A stretch of 64,000 nucleotides of DNA. Origin: Bog-877 sp050734135 (lineage in GTDB: Bacteria > Chloroflexota > Dormibacteria > Aeolococcales > Bog-877). The notes beneath the pieces are model-generated. The model saw only the letters and a list, made by a program, of their open reading frames with translations. It made no database searches and had not been told where the DNA came from. The position numbers and the translations under genes are program-made. The stretch spans positions 54,258-118,257 of the forward strand of contig JBOHUG010000054.1 of NCBI GenBank assembly GCA_050734135.1. The letters are read 5' to 3'. Positions 1 to 9,029 of this stretch are shown in pieces (the first letter of the stretch is position 1; every line of letters starts with the position of its first letter).

Positions 1-1195
1 CAGCAGCCCTACGAACCCCACCAGGGCCACCAAGGCGAGTACCGGCCGGGGATTGCCAGCGGCGGAGGCGCCCGACTGCCAGGGCCAGCAGCAGGGCCAG
101 GAACGGTCCCAAGAACGCCGCATAGTGGTAGAAGAAGTCTGCCGGGACGAGAAGCGCGACGCCTGTCAGCAGGGTGCAGGCCAAGGCGAACAGCTCCAGC
201 TGGCTGAGGTGTCCGTAGCCAGCGGACGCGGCCCGGCTACCACTCCTCCGAGGTCTCGAAAGCGAACTTCCGTACCCGGCCAGGACCACTACCGCGATCC
301 CGATCACCGCTGCAGCGGCCAGCGGTTCGTACAGATGCCCCGGGGGCACCCCCAGCCCCGGCCAGACCCCGGTCAGGAATTCGAGACGGATCAGGGGGGC
401 GATGGCGGAGGCTCCGGTGCGGCCCGCCTGGTCGACCACAACCTGATGCCAGAACGCCACCGGGGCCGAGACCAGGAAGGGAATGGCGGGGAGAAGCCAC
501 CCCACTGCGGCGCTCACCACCAGCCGGGCATCGCGAGGCGGTCGGGGAAGCCAGAGCAGCACCAGGATCACCGCTGGAAAGGCCGCCCAGAGTTTGACGT
601 CAGCCCCAACCCCGAGGGCCACCCCGGCCCAGAAGATCCTGCCCCTGGAGCTGGTCAGCTGATCCCCCTCGAAGATCGCGACCAGGGCCAGAAGACAGAA
701 GAGGATCACGAACGGCTCCAGCAGCAGGGCGGTGGAGGCGAGGATGTCATCCGGGTAGACGGCCAGAATCAGGCACCCGACCGCCACAACCAGCCGGGAG
801 CGATGGCGGAGTAGCAGCCCCACCAGCACCACGTTGGCACCTGCGACCAAAGGGACCGCCAGCCGAGCCAGCTCCAGCGCGCGAGCGGTGCCGGTCCAGT
901 TGGCGAGGAGCGCGAACGGTGTGAGTAGGAGGGTCAGGCCGGGTGGCTGGATCAGCACGAAGTCCCGGTAGGGCAGGTGACCATGGACCAGCATCACCGC
1001 CGAGCCGAAGTAGACCCCGTCGTCGTATTCGAAGGCGCCGTTCAGGTGATGGGTCAGGACCAGAGTCGCCACTCGGATGGCCACGGCCACTATCGCCGTT
1101 GCCGCGACGATCGTCCGCCAATTCCAGGTAACTGCTCGGACCGGGGCGCGCTGATCCCTCGGCTCGTCGGTCCACGGGCTGACCCATTTGCTCAC
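1..1195 (-). CDS. Membrane glycosyltransferase, GT-C (ArnT/PMT-like), 3' end outside window
   Basis: About 398 codons are open from a GTG at 1195 to the window edge, with no stop, so the C-terminus is missing. A first membrane helix lies at about residues 28-48 and is followed by a loop with the acidic pair D58-D59 (YDDGVY). A HGHLPYRDF...QPPG stretch and many further hydrophobic segments follow. This is the layout of GT-C enzymes, where the acidic pair in the first external loop takes part in transfer of sugar from a polyprenyl-phosphate donor. The acceptor cannot be told. The start is chosen because no other start fits upstream of the first helix; the ribosome site is weak. The gene stands alone, and the DUF1003-like gene upstream on the same strand is 275 bases away. 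Confidence 0.72.
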   Translation of the reverse strand, partial: MSKWVSPWTDEPRDQRAPVRAVTWNWRTIVAATAIVAVAIRVATLVLTHHLNGAFEYDDGVYFGSAVMLVHGHLPYRDFVLIQPPGLTLLLTPFALLANWTGTARALELARLAVPLVAGANVVLVGLLLRHRSRLVVAVGCLILAVYPDDILASTALLLEPFVILFCLLALVAIFEGDQLTSSRGRIFWAGVALGVGADVKLWAAFPAVILVLLWLPRPPRDARLVVSAAVGWLLPAIPFLVSAPVAFWHQVVVDQAGRTGASAIAPLIRLEFLTGVWPGLGVPPGHLYEPLAAAAVIGIAVVVLAGYGSSLSRPRRSGSRAASAGYGHLSQLELFALACTLLTGVALLVPADFFYHYAAFLGPFLALLLALAVGRLRRWQSPAGTRLGGPGGVRRAA

Positions 1196-1470
1196 CTCAG
1201 CCTGCGACTCCAGTACCCATCGTCAAGGTTCTCTTCTTCGCAGCGGTCGGCGCGCGGGCGTCGGTCTAAGTGCGCTCGAGCTCCGCCGGACCAAGCTGAC
1301 CCGCCTCCAACAGTGAGTCTCCGTGATAGCAGTCGCAATTAATCCCAGCACCGCCTCAATCGTGACCGGGGCCTCGGCTACAGAGCATGCAGGAGCTCCG
1401 AGGGGAGGGCTGGTTGGGACGAAGGGAGCCCCGGAGTCTATCCGGCGAAGCCAGCGGAATCCCCAACAAA

Positions 1471-1914
1471 TCAAGCCTTTTTGGCGGCGATGATGGAGTT
1501 GAGGGCCTCATCCTGGGCGGCCAGATGGGCCTGGATCTGCATCGCTTCGTGAAGCACCGCCTCGGCGTCCGCGTACGTGTTCTCGGCTCGCTTGTCCGCT
1601 GCCGCGCTCTGAATATTGGTGCCCACGATGATGATGCTCAAGAGCACCAACTGCAGGAAGGTTTGCGCCACCCAGGCGATGACGCCTTCCCCGCCGGGCT
1701 TCAGTGCAGCCGGCAGTCCCACCAGTGCCAGGATGGCGAAAATGTAGGCGCACCACATGCTGCCGACTCCGGTGGTGATTTTGACCGCCAGCCAGGAATT
1801 GGCGCGATTGGCGACGTTGCTGCGGTCCAGCTGATCTTGGACCTTGACGGGGCCCCCGGTCTTACCTTCGAGGACGGCGGTCGTGTGCGGGTGAGGCTTG
1901 TGGGTGAAGTTCAT
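1471..1914 (-). CDS. Small DUF1003-like membrane protein
   Basis: This 147-residue protein has two membrane segments at about 53-71 and 79-98, a polar N-terminus, and a C-terminal helix from about 102 rich in Ala, Asp, Glu and His. The second helix and the following NIQSAAADKRAE stretch resemble a widespread small-protein family related to DUF1003, whose function is unknown. An AGGAGG motif stands just before the ATG. The protein is probably in the cytoplasmic membrane with a cytoplasmic coiled tail. It has no operon partner: the next gene on the strand, cysN, ends 346 bases upstream. Confidence 0.7.
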   Translation of the reverse strand: MNFTHKPHPHTTAVLEGKTGGPVKVQDQLDRSNVANRANSWLAVKITTGVGSMWCAYIFAILALVGLPAALKPGGEGVIAWVAQTFLQLVLLSIIIVGTNIQSAAADKRAENTYADAEAVLHEAMQIQAHLAAQDEALNSIIAAKKA

Positions 1915-2260
1915 GACCCTCCTAAGAGTTCTTTACTACGCTTGCAAAAGCTTGGCGTCGGGCGGAAACCCAGGCGCAAGTGCGACGCCTGTTGCAGGAC
2001 TTCAATCGCGCCCCGTCCGCGCCGGGGCAGGGTGGAGGGTGCTGGCTCGCAAAGCGTCACCGAAGGCACATCCGCAGGAGGGTCCCTGTGCTCGGTTACA
2101 ACGATTCCCGTCGGACACCGCGGCGATCTTACGGTCAGGATGACTCCTACGGGAACCACCAGGCAATCTGAGTGGTTGCCAAGAGCTTGGCGGCAAGCGT
2201 CCGATCCGACGCCTCACCGGTAGCAACACCTCGACCGTTAGGCCCGGATCTGCACCGAAT
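1915..2260. other. Intergenic region, no gene seen
   Basis: These 346 bases lie between the end of cysN and the start of the DUF1003-like gene and must hold the promoter of the latter. Short open frames occur on both strands, but none has a convincing ribosome site or a recognisable product. Confidence 0.5.
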
Positions 2261-3562
2261 CTAGCTGATTGGGGGTGCTCCGATCATGACCGCCGCCACC
2301 GTGACATTGGTCTCGGGATCGATCACTATCAGACTGCCAGTGACCCGGCTGTCGCGGTACCGGTCCGCGGCCAGCGGGGCGGAGAAGCGCCAGCGAACGA
2401 CGCCGATGTCGTTGGCAGAGAGGCTCGTCGCCGGCGCCAGGCGCAGAGTAGTCAGATCGAGCCGGCTGTCAATCCCCAACACCTCCCCCGTCGTCAATCG
2501 AGTGGTGTGTTTGATCAGGAAACGCTGGCCCGGGTCGAGGCGCCGCTCGGCGAACCAGCACACGGTGGTCAGCTGGTCACGGCCGACCGGCGGGGGATCG
2601 GCGGCGGCGGCGATCAGATCACCACGCTCGATGGCGAAATCATGGGCCAGTGCGAGCGAGATGGACAGCGGGGCCTGCGCCGCGGGCACAGCCTCGCTCA
2701 GGGTCGCCAGGCTGGCGACCTGGGAGCGGCGGCCCGAGGGCAGCAGCACCACCTCGTCTCCGGTGCGGAGTCCCCCCCGCCCGGACAGCATCCCGGCGAT
2801 CCGCACCGAGCCGTCGACCTGGGGGATCACCGCCTGGACGGGGAGACGCGCCCCCGTGCTCCCCTGGTCGGTGAAGGTCGCGGTGGGGCCCTGTTCCAAC
2901 GCTTCCAACACGGTTGGACCGCGGTACCAGTCGACTCGGCGTGATCGTTCCACCACGTTGTCTCCATGGAGCGCCGAGATTGGCACCGCCTGGACCGTGG
3001 CTCCGCCCAGCTGCTGGGCCAGCTCCCGCATCTGCTCGGCGACTTCGCGGTAGCTCGCCTCCTCCCAGCTGATCAGATCCATCTTGTTGACCGCCACCAG
3101 GAGGTGGCGGACGCCAAAGAGTAGCGCCAGCGCCGTGTGGCGCCGGGTCTGCTCGCGCAGGCCTTTGGTGATGTCGACAACCACCAGGGCGAGGTCGGCA
3201 GTCGAGGCTCCGCTGGCCATGTTCCTGGTGTATTCCAGGTGACCCGGGCAGTCGGCGATCACCAGCTTTCGGTGCGGCGTCACCGCGTACCGATAGGCGA
3301 CGTCAATGGTGATCCCCTGGTCCCGCTCTGCCTTGAGACCGTCGGTGGCGAAGCTGAGGTTCAGCGCGGTTTGACCCCGGGCCAGGCTGGCGCACTCCAG
3401 CGCCGCCAGTTGATCGTCGGTGAGCTGATCGGAGTCATGCAACAAGCGTCCGATCAGGGTTGACTTGCCATCGTCAACTGCACCCACCGCCGCCAGTCGG
3501 AGCAGGGTCGACTCGCTGGCGGAGGCGGCAGGAGGCGAAATGGTGCCGGGGCCAGCGGTCAA
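2261..3562 (-). CDS. cysN: Sulfate adenylyltransferase large subunit (GTPase)
   Basis: CysN is the GTPase subunit of ATP sulfurylase. It couples GTP hydrolysis to formation of APS from sulfate and ATP in the cytoplasm. The translation-factor GTPase motifs are all present: GAVDDGKST at 27-35, DCPGH at 104-108 and NKMD at 159-162, followed by EF-Tu-like beta-barrel domains. At 433 residues it is the length of CysN without a fused APS kinase. The start is a TTG that overlaps the TGA stop of cysD (shared TTGA), so the two subunits are probably translationally coupled. No cysC lies in the window, which agrees with direct reduction of APS by the neighbouring CysH. Confidence 0.95.
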   Translation of the reverse strand: MTAGPGTISPPAASASESTLLRLAAVGAVDDGKSTLIGRLLHDSDQLTDDQLAALECASLARGQTALNLSFATDGLKAERDQGITIDVAYRYAVTPHRKLVIADCPGHLEYTRNMASGASTADLALVVVDITKGLREQTRRHTALALLFGVRHLLVAVNKMDLISWEEASYREVAEQMRELAQQLGGATVQAVPISALHGDNVVERSRRVDWYRGPTVLEALEQGPTATFTDQGSTGARLPVQAVIPQVDGSVRIAGMLSGRGGLRTGDEVVLLPSGRRSQVASLATLSEAVPAAQAPLSISLALAHDFAIERGDLIAAAADPPPVGRDQLTTVCWFAERRLDPGQRFLIKHTTRLTTGEVLGIDSRLDLTTLRLAPATSLSANDIGVVRWRFSAPLAADRYRDSRVTGSLIVIDPETNVTVAAVMIGAPPIS

Positions 3563-4515
3563 AAGTAGCCCTCGCGTTTGCGGTCCTCCATCGAGCTTTC
3601 GGAGAACTTGTCATCGCCGCGGGTGGCCCCGCGCTCGCTGAGGCGGGAATGGGAGATCTCGGCGATCACCTCGTCGACGGTGACCGCTCGGGAGCGCACC
3701 GCCCCGGTCAGAGTTGCGTCGCCGACAGTTCGGTAGCGCACGCTGAGCCGCATCGCCGCCTCGTCGGGATCGGGCACCACCCACTCCGAGACCGCCAGCA
3801 GCATCCCTTGGCGCTCCACCACCTCGCGCTGGTGGGCGTAGTAGATGGACGGCAGCTCCATGTGCTCCCGGCGGATGTAGTGCCAGACATCCAGCTCGGT
3901 CCAGTCGGAGAGCGGGAAGACCCGCAGGTGCTCGCCTTGGCCCGCACCGCCGTGGTAGAGATTCCAGAGTTCGGGACGCTGGCGGTCCGGCTGCCAACTG
4001 CCCCGGCGATCCCGCACGGAGAGGATTCGCTCCTTGGCCCGGGCCTTGTCCTCGTCGCGGCGCGCTCCCCCGATGCAGGCGTCGAATCCGTGGTCGCTGA
4101 TCGCCTCCATCAAGGTCACGCTCTGGATGCGGTTGCGCGACTGTCCAGGGCCAGGATCCCCCACCCGACCGCTGTCGATCGAGTCCTGGACGCGGCCCAC
4201 CCGGAGATCCGCCGCCAGCTGGCGCACCCGCCGGTCACGGAACTCGATGGTCTCTGGAAAGTTGTGGCCGGTGTCCACGTGGAGCAGCGGGAACGGGATA
4301 GGTCCTGGTTGGAACGCCTTCTCGGCCAGCCGTAGCAACACCGCCGAGTCCTTGCCGCCACTGAACAGCAGGGCTGGGCGCCGGCACTCGGCTGCCACCT
4401 CTCGGAGCACAAAGACGGAGTGACTCTCCAAGACCTCCAGGTAATCGGGGCCGACCGGAACCTCGGCAGGCGCCGGAGCCGGGTGAGCCACGGGAACCGA
4501 AGTGCTCTGGACCAA
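3559..4515 (-). CDS. cysD: Sulfate adenylyltransferase small subunit
   Basis: CysD is the catalytic subunit of ATP sulfurylase and belongs to the PAPS-reductase-like ATP-pyrophosphatase fold. The PP-loop SGGKDS is at 52-57, followed by the HVDTGHNFPETIEFRD segment typical of CysD and by the conserved C-terminal GATRGDDK...REGYF ending. The length (318) is normal. The start is TTG at 4515, preceded by a GGGGAG motif. It is the first gene of a cysD-cysN operon and is divergent from cysH, with a 163-base shared upstream region. Confidence 0.95.
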   Translation of the reverse strand: MVQSTSVPVAHPAPAPAEVPVGPDYLEVLESHSVFVLREVAAECRRPALLFSGGKDSAVLLRLAEKAFQPGPIPFPLLHVDTGHNFPETIEFRDRRVRQLAADLRVGRVQDSIDSGRVGDPGPGQSRNRIQSVTLMEAISDHGFDACIGGARRDEDKARAKERILSVRDRRGSWQPDRQRPELWNLYHGGAGQGEHLRVFPLSDWTELDVWHYIRREHMELPSIYYAHQREVVERQGMLLAVSEWVVPDPDEAAMRLSVRYRTVGDATLTGAVRSRAVTVDEVIAEISHSRLSERGATRGDDKFSESSMEDRKREGYF

Positions 4516-4678
4516 AGGGCGCTCCCCGGGTGGTGACTCCCGGCGTCCGAGGAGATGCCGGAAGGGGTGGTTTAAAACTACGGGGGAGGCTAGCTAAGGT
4601 GCCTCCCAGGTAAGTCTACTAGGATGATGGTGTTTCCCGAGCCAGCAGTCCGGCAACGGGTACAACAAGGAGGTGCGG
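4516..4678. promoter_or_regulatory. Divergent cysD / cysH control region with hairpin
   Basis: This shared upstream region must carry both promoters. It holds a perfect 7-bp hairpin (GGGAGGC at 4584-4590, GCCTCCC at 4601-4607, 10-base loop) in the cysH leader. The cysH ribosome site AAGGAGG is at 4667-4673. A leader hairpin upstream of a cysteine gene suggests regulation, but no known riboswitch class could be fitted. Confidence 0.4.
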
Positions 4679-5353
4679 ATGGTCACAGTCAGAGGGGTCG
4701 AGATGGAGGAGGCCGAGTTGGTCACGTTGTCGGCTGGCCTTGAGGAAGCGGGCGCGCTCGAGACGATTCGCTGGTGCGTGGAGCGCTTCGGTGCCGGGGT
4801 GGCCCTGGCCTGCTCCTTTCAGGACTGCGTCATCGTCGACCTGGCGGTCCGCGTCGATCCGGGGCTGGAGGTGATCTTCCTCGACACCGAGTCTCACTTT
4901 CCGGAGACCCTGGCATTTGTGGAACTGGTTCGCGATCGCTACCGGCTCCACCTGACGGTGACCCACCCCAGCCCGGAGGCGGACAGCTGGCCTTGCGGCA
5001 GCAGCGAGTGCTGCCAGCGGCGCAAGGTCGAGCCGCTTTTCCGTGCCCTGGCGGGCAAGTCCGCCTGGCTAACAGGTCTCAAACGTTGCGACGCTGCCAC
5101 CCGTGCCGTGACACCGGTGGTGTCCTGGGACCACGCACGCCAGATGGTCAAGGTCAATCCGCTAGCGGCTTGGACTGACGCCGACATCGCGAGCTACATC
5201 GCCGACCACGACCTCCCCGTCCACCCGCTGCTGGCCCAGGGCTACCTCTCCATCGGCTGCGCCCCCACCACCCGACCAGTGCGGCCCGGGGAGGACCCGA
5301 GGGCGGGGCGGTGGTCGGAGAGCGAAAAAACCGAGTGCGGTCTCCACAGTTGA
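4679..5353 (+). CDS. cysH: APS/PAPS reductase with one iron-sulfur cysteine replaced
   Basis: This is assimilatory adenylyl-sulfate (or PAPS) reductase, which makes sulfite from APS with thioredoxin. I choose ATG at 4679 because AAGGAGG lies five bases upstream; the GTG at 4673 is inside that motif. The 224-residue product has the PP-loop region near SFQDCVIVD, the Cys-Cys pair C111-C112, and the C-terminal catalytic cysteine C220 in the ECGLH motif. APS reductases bind a [4Fe-4S] cluster through CC...CxxC. Here the last motif reads C194-A-P-T197, so the fourth ligand is threonine (codon 5267-5269). The overall sequence is still of the cluster type rather than the cluster-free E. coli type. 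It is divergent from cysDN. Confidence 0.92.
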   Translation: MVTVRGVEMEEAELVTLSAGLEEAGALETIRWCVERFGAGVALACSFQDCVIVDLAVRVDPGLEVIFLDTESHFPETLAFVELVRDRYRLHLTVTHPSPEADSWPCGSSECCQRRKVEPLFRALAGKSAWLTGLKRCDAATRAVTPVVSWDHARQMVKVNPLAAWTDADIASYIADHDLPVHPLLAQGYLSIGCAPTTRPVRPGEDPRAGRWSESEKTECGLHS

Positions 5354-5489
5354 AATTACCCGGGTTCCGCGACGCCCAAGACTCACTTTCCTCTGTGCTG
5401 TTACAGCGCTACTGGTGTCTACCCGAGCGTCTCGGTACGGGCTGACTTTCAAGGCCTCACCGAGCTGCCGACGCTCGGAGCCCTGGGGA

Positions 5490-6014
5490 TGGGACATCGT
5501 CCTCCGCTTCCAGCACTACGCCCCCTTTCGTCATCTCGGTGTCCTCGAGAACTTCGCCTTCGGCCTGCGGGTGTGACCGCGGTCGGCGATCGAGGTCAGA
5601 CAGCGGGTGGGCGAGCTGCTCAAGCGAGTCCGTCTCCAGGGCGAGTCGGCGCGCTAGCCATCCCAGCTGTCGGGCGGCCAGCTCCTGCGAATGGCGCTGG
5701 CCGGAGCCGTGGCAGTCCGGCCCCAACTGTTACTTCTCGACGAGTCCTGCGGCGCCCTGGACGCGACCGTTCGCAAGGGACTTCGGGCCTGGCTGCGAAA
5801 CCGGCACGACCGAGTGGAGATCAGCACGGTGCTGGTCACGCACGATCAGGACGAGGCGCCCGAGGTGGCTGACCGGCTGGTGATCATGGCCCAGGGCCGC
5901 CTGGTCCGGGTGGGGGCGCCCGCGGAGCTCGATTACGAGACCGCCAACGACTCCGTGTTCACCCTCCTCGGTCCGGGCGACCAGATTCCGGGGGACGTGG
6001 GTTCGGCCCCATGA
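5490..6014 (+). pseudogene. cysA: Decayed sulfate ABC transporter ATPase (cysA remnant)
   Basis: A single reading frame holds recognisable CysA blocks in order: FQHYAPFRHLGVLENFAFGL, SQLSGGQLLRMALAGAVAV, LLLLDESCGALDATVRK, VLVTHDQDEAPEVADRLVIM and LGPGDQIPG near the end. The frame is interrupted by TGA at 5574-5576 and TAG at 5655-5657. The N-terminal third with the Walker A motif cannot be found upstream, and Walker B and nearby residues carry unusual changes (DESCGALD for DEPFGALD). This is therefore a dead copy of the sulfate/thiosulfate importer ATPase. It lies beside cysH, where an intact cys transport operon would be expected; no cysT/W or sulfate-binding gene remains. Confidence 0.88.
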
Positions 6015-6265
6015 CCTCGGGCTCGGACGTGAAAGCACCGTAGGCGCGGTGTGGACCCGGGCGATCTGGGGCGTGGACCTTGTCTTCGAGATCCGGGCTG
6101 AGCTTCGTTGCGCTGGCGAATCCCGACTCTTGGTGAAGCTGACGCGCTCAGCCGCCGCCGGCCTCCACCTTCGGATGGGCGACCTGACCCGGGGGGCCAA
6201 CCGAGAGTCCTGGGCCAGGTCGGAGTCGAGCCGGGTCTCTCTCGTCTGTTGAACTCGTCCGCGGC

Positions 6266-7042
6266 TCAGAGCCGGCCCCCGTCGGTCAGGCTCTTGAGGA
6301 ACTGCTGGGTCCGCTCTCGCTGGGGCTGGCGGAAGATCGCCTGCGGGGGACCCTGCTCCAGGATCACCCCGCCATCCAGGAAGCAAACCTGGTTGGCGAT
6401 GTCGCGGGCGAAGCCCATCTCATGGGTGGCGATCACCATGGTCATGCCGGCCTGGGCCAGCGCCCGGATCACGCTCAGGACCTCGGCCACCAGTTCCGGG
6501 TCCAGCGCCGAGGTGACCTCGTCAAGCAGCATCAAACGCGGCTGCATCGCCAGCGCTCTCGCGATCGCAGCTCGCTGCTGCTGTCCGCCGGAGAGCCGGT
6601 CGGGGTACTCCTTGCGCTTCTCCAACAAGCCAAACTGGCGCAGCAGAGCGTCAGCCTCCGCTTCCGCCTCCGGGCGCGGCTTTCCCAGAACGCGGATCGG
6701 GGCGAGGGTCAGGTTCTGCAGCACCGTCATGTGGGGAAAGAGGTTGAAGGACTGGAACACGATCCCGATCTGGCGTCGGAGCTGGTTGACGTTGACGATG
6801 TCGGAGTTGATCTCGCCACCGAAGAAGCTGATCCGGCCCTGGTCGATCTCCTCCAGGAGATTGATGCAGCGCAGCAGGGTGGACTTTCCAGAGCCGGAGG
6901 CTCCGATCAAACAGACCACCTCGTGGGGTGCCACCGCCAGCTCGATTTCGCTGAGCACCAGGTTGTTCCCGAACGACTTGCGCACGCCCTCCAGTTGCAG
7001 GGCCAGATTGGGGTCAGGAGGAGCCATCGCTTCCGCCATCAT
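6266..7042 (-). CDS. Polar amino-acid ABC transporter, ATP-binding protein
   Basis: This cytoplasmic ATPase belongs to the GlnQ/HisP family and powers amino-acid import. It has Walker A GASGSGKST at 47-55, signature LSGGQQQR starting at 150, Walker B MLLDE at 171-175 and the D-loop SALDPE. Length 258 is usual. Its ATG overlaps the permease stop by four bases (ATGA), so the pair is coupled. It is the last gene of a binding protein-permease-ATPase operon. The substrate cannot be told from sequence. Confidence 0.93.
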   Translation of the reverse strand: MMAEAMAPPDPNLALQLEGVRKSFGNNLVLSEIELAVAPHEVVCLIGASGSGKSTLLRCINLLEEIDQGRISFFGGEINSDIVNVNQLRRQIGIVFQSFNLFPHMTVLQNLTLAPIRVLGKPRPEAEAEADALLRQFGLLEKRKEYPDRLSGGQQQRAAIARALAMQPRLMLLDEVTSALDPELVAEVLSVIRALAQAGMTMVIATHEMGFARDIANQVCFLDGGVILEQGPPQAIFRQPQRERTQQFLKSLTDGGRL

Positions 7043-7959
7043 CGTGTCGTCCCCGCCTGGCGCCGGCGCCGGTCGCGGGCGATCAGCCAGTCGGTGAAAC
7101 GAGCCATCGGCACTGTCAAGAGCAAAAATAGGAAGGCACCGACCGTGTAGCCGGTGTAGTTGAAGTCGGTGGAGCTCACGATCCCAGCGGCCCGGTTAAC
7201 CTCGATGATGCCCAGCACCGCCACCAGTGCCGTGTCCTTCTGGAGGCTGATGAAGTCATTCAGCAGCGGCGGAATCACTCGTCGGATCGCCTGGGGGATG
7301 ACCACCGAGCGCATTGCCTGCCAGTGCGACAGCCCCAGCGACCTGGCTGCCGCCACCTGGCTCGGGTGCACCGAGTCGATCCCGGCCCGATAGACCTCGG
7401 AGACATAGGCCGAGTACGAAAGCACCAGGGCCGCCAGACCGTACACGATCACGTTCTGGGTCGAGATCCCGGCCAGGTTTAGCGCGGGCACACCGAAACC
7501 GATCGCGTAGACCACCAGCAGCAGCGGCACTCCCCGGAAGAAATCGGTGTAGGCGATCGCCAGCATCCGCAGGGGAAAGGTCACCGGACCGCTGAGCTGG
7601 CGGATCATCGCGATCACCATCGCCAGAATCAGAATCAGAACCTCGGCGATGAGGAACATCTCGATGTTGAGGCGGAGCGCGTACAGTTCCGAGAAGATTC
7701 CTCCTCGAGGATCGCCCAGGAATGCGGTGCGCGCGTCGGAGATATTGAAGAAGGTGCGGCGCACGACCGCGCTGCCGGGGGCGAAGAAGAAGAGCGCTGC
7801 CAGCACCGCCAAGAAGATCACCGAACTCGTGGCGGAGACCACGATGGCCCGCCGGCCCTTGAGGGCTGGTCGCCGCCGGCCACCGCCGAGGCTGCTCATC
7901 GCCGGACCCCCGGCGACCATCAGCGGACCCTGGTCGAATCCGCCGAGGTCTGAGCTCAC
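7039..7959 (-). CDS. Polar amino-acid ABC transporter, permease
   Basis: This is a HisM/GlnP-type inner-membrane permease of 306 residues. One N-terminal helix (about 38-60) is followed by the transport domain with about five helices. The EAA loop is visible as QVAAARSLGLSHWQAMRSVV followed by IPQAIRRVIPPL, where the ATPase docks. The N-terminal extension before the transport domain is longer than in the shortest family members. The start is GTG, 21 bases after the binding-protein stop. Only one permease gene is present, so the transporter is probably a homodimer in the membrane. Confidence 0.92.
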   Translation of the reverse strand: MSSDLGGFDQGPLMVAGGPAMSSLGGGRRRPALKGRRAIVVSATSSVIFLAVLAALFFFAPGSAVVRRTFFNISDARTAFLGDPRGGIFSELYALRLNIEMFLIAEVLILILAMVIAMIRQLSGPVTFPLRMLAIAYTDFFRGVPLLLVVYAIGFGVPALNLAGISTQNVIVYGLAALVLSYSAYVSEVYRAGIDSVHPSQVAAARSLGLSHWQAMRSVVIPQAIRRVIPPLLNDFISLQKDTALVAVLGIIEVNRAAGIVSSTDFNYTGYTVGAFLFLLLTVPMARFTDWLIARDRRRRQAGTTR

Positions 7960-7980
7960 GGAGCCAAGGCGCCAGCCCGG

Positions 7981-8850
7981 CTAGGGCTGGATGGTGGGGA
8001 TCTTCGTGTAGATCCCCAGCCACTTGTTCTGCAGCCGGTTGAGGGTTCCGTCAGATTTGAGCTCGGTGATCGCCTTGTCGACGCAGGTCACCAGGGGATT
8101 GCCCTTTGTGAAGAGCAGCCCGTACTTCTCGTCGTTGCTGGGGAACTGGCCGACCACCACTCCGTGCTTCACCTCCCCCGAGGCAGCCATGTACTGCGCG
8201 GTCGGCGCGTCAGTCACGAATCCCTGGATGGTGTGGTTGGAGAGCGCCGAGGAGACGTCATTGAGGGTGTTGTAGACCGACGGCGTCTGGGTCGCCTGGA
8301 TCTTCTGCTCGATGTAGGCGAGGCTGGTGGTGCCGACCTGGTCGCCGTAGCTGTACTTCTTCAGATCATTCGGTGTGTCGGCCTTGATCATAGGTGAGCC
8401 CTTGACAGTGATCAGCGCCTCGTGGTCGTTGTAGTACCCCTCGCTGAAGGTCACCGCCGTGGCCCGCGCCGCCGTGATCGTGATCTCGTTGATGTCGAAG
8501 TCGAAGGTCTTGGGACCGGGCGCGTACGAGCTGTCAAACGGCTCCACTGACCAGTGCACGTCCTTCCTCGTGAAACCGAGCGCCTCGGCGACCGCGTACG
8601 CCACCGCGCTCTCGAAGCCCTCGCCGTTGCGCGGCTGGTTATGGGCGAACCAGGGGGTGTAGGCGGGGGCATCGGTCGCGACTGTGAGCTGGCCAGCCTT
8701 GTATAGGTGCAGCTGGCTCGGGGCGCAGCCGGCGATGGTGGCCGGGGACTTAGCCAGTACCGGGGCGATCTGGCTGGCCCCGGCTGCGTTCAGGCCAGCC
8801 GCCGCCAGCAGGAGTACGCCGAGGCTGGTCGCCAGCTTCTGCCTCTTCAT
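7981..8850 (-). CDS. Amino-acid ABC transporter, extracellular binding protein
   Basis: This is a family 3 solute-binding protein of 289 residues. The start is ATG at 8850, with a GGGAGG motif upstream; a longer frame reaching 8964 has a proline- and arginine-rich leader that is not protein-like. The new N-terminus is a clean signal peptide (charged MKRQK, hydrophobic core, small residues near 24-27). Mature-protein blocks include LTVATDAPAYTPW, FDFDINEITITAARA and LVTCVDKAITELKSDGTLN, all typical of this family. The two cysteines could form a disulfide. It heads the importer operon. Confidence 0.92.
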   Translation of the reverse strand: MKRQKLATSLGVLLLAAAGLNAAGASQIAPVLAKSPATIAGCAPSQLHLYKAGQLTVATDAPAYTPWFAHNQPRNGEGFESAVAYAVAEALGFTRKDVHWSVEPFDSSYAPGPKTFDFDINEITITAARATAVTFSEGYYNDHEALITVKGSPMIKADTPNDLKKYSYGDQVGTTSLAYIEQKIQATQTPSVYNTLNDVSSALSNHTIQGFVTDAPTAQYMAASGEVKHGVVVGQFPSNDEKYGLLFTKGNPLVTCVDKAITELKSDGTLNRLQNKWLGIYTKIPTIQP

Positions 8851-9029
8851 CGGATTTTCCCTCCCGCCCCGTGGGGCTCCCAATCTCCCTTCCGGGTGCT
8901 CTGAGCGCCCTGGTAGCTCCAACCCGTCGTTCATTGCCCGTACGGCGGCACAGTCCTCTGTCATCGGAGGACGCCAGCATATCTCTGCCCGATCCGCGAT
9001 CCGGGCCTCCGGTCGCGGAGCTGGGTTAT

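Noticed and set aside
4584..4678. SAM-type riboswitch in the cysH leader
   Set aside because: GGTGC and CCGGCAAC pieces occur, but in the wrong order and too near the start codon to form a known SAM aptamer.
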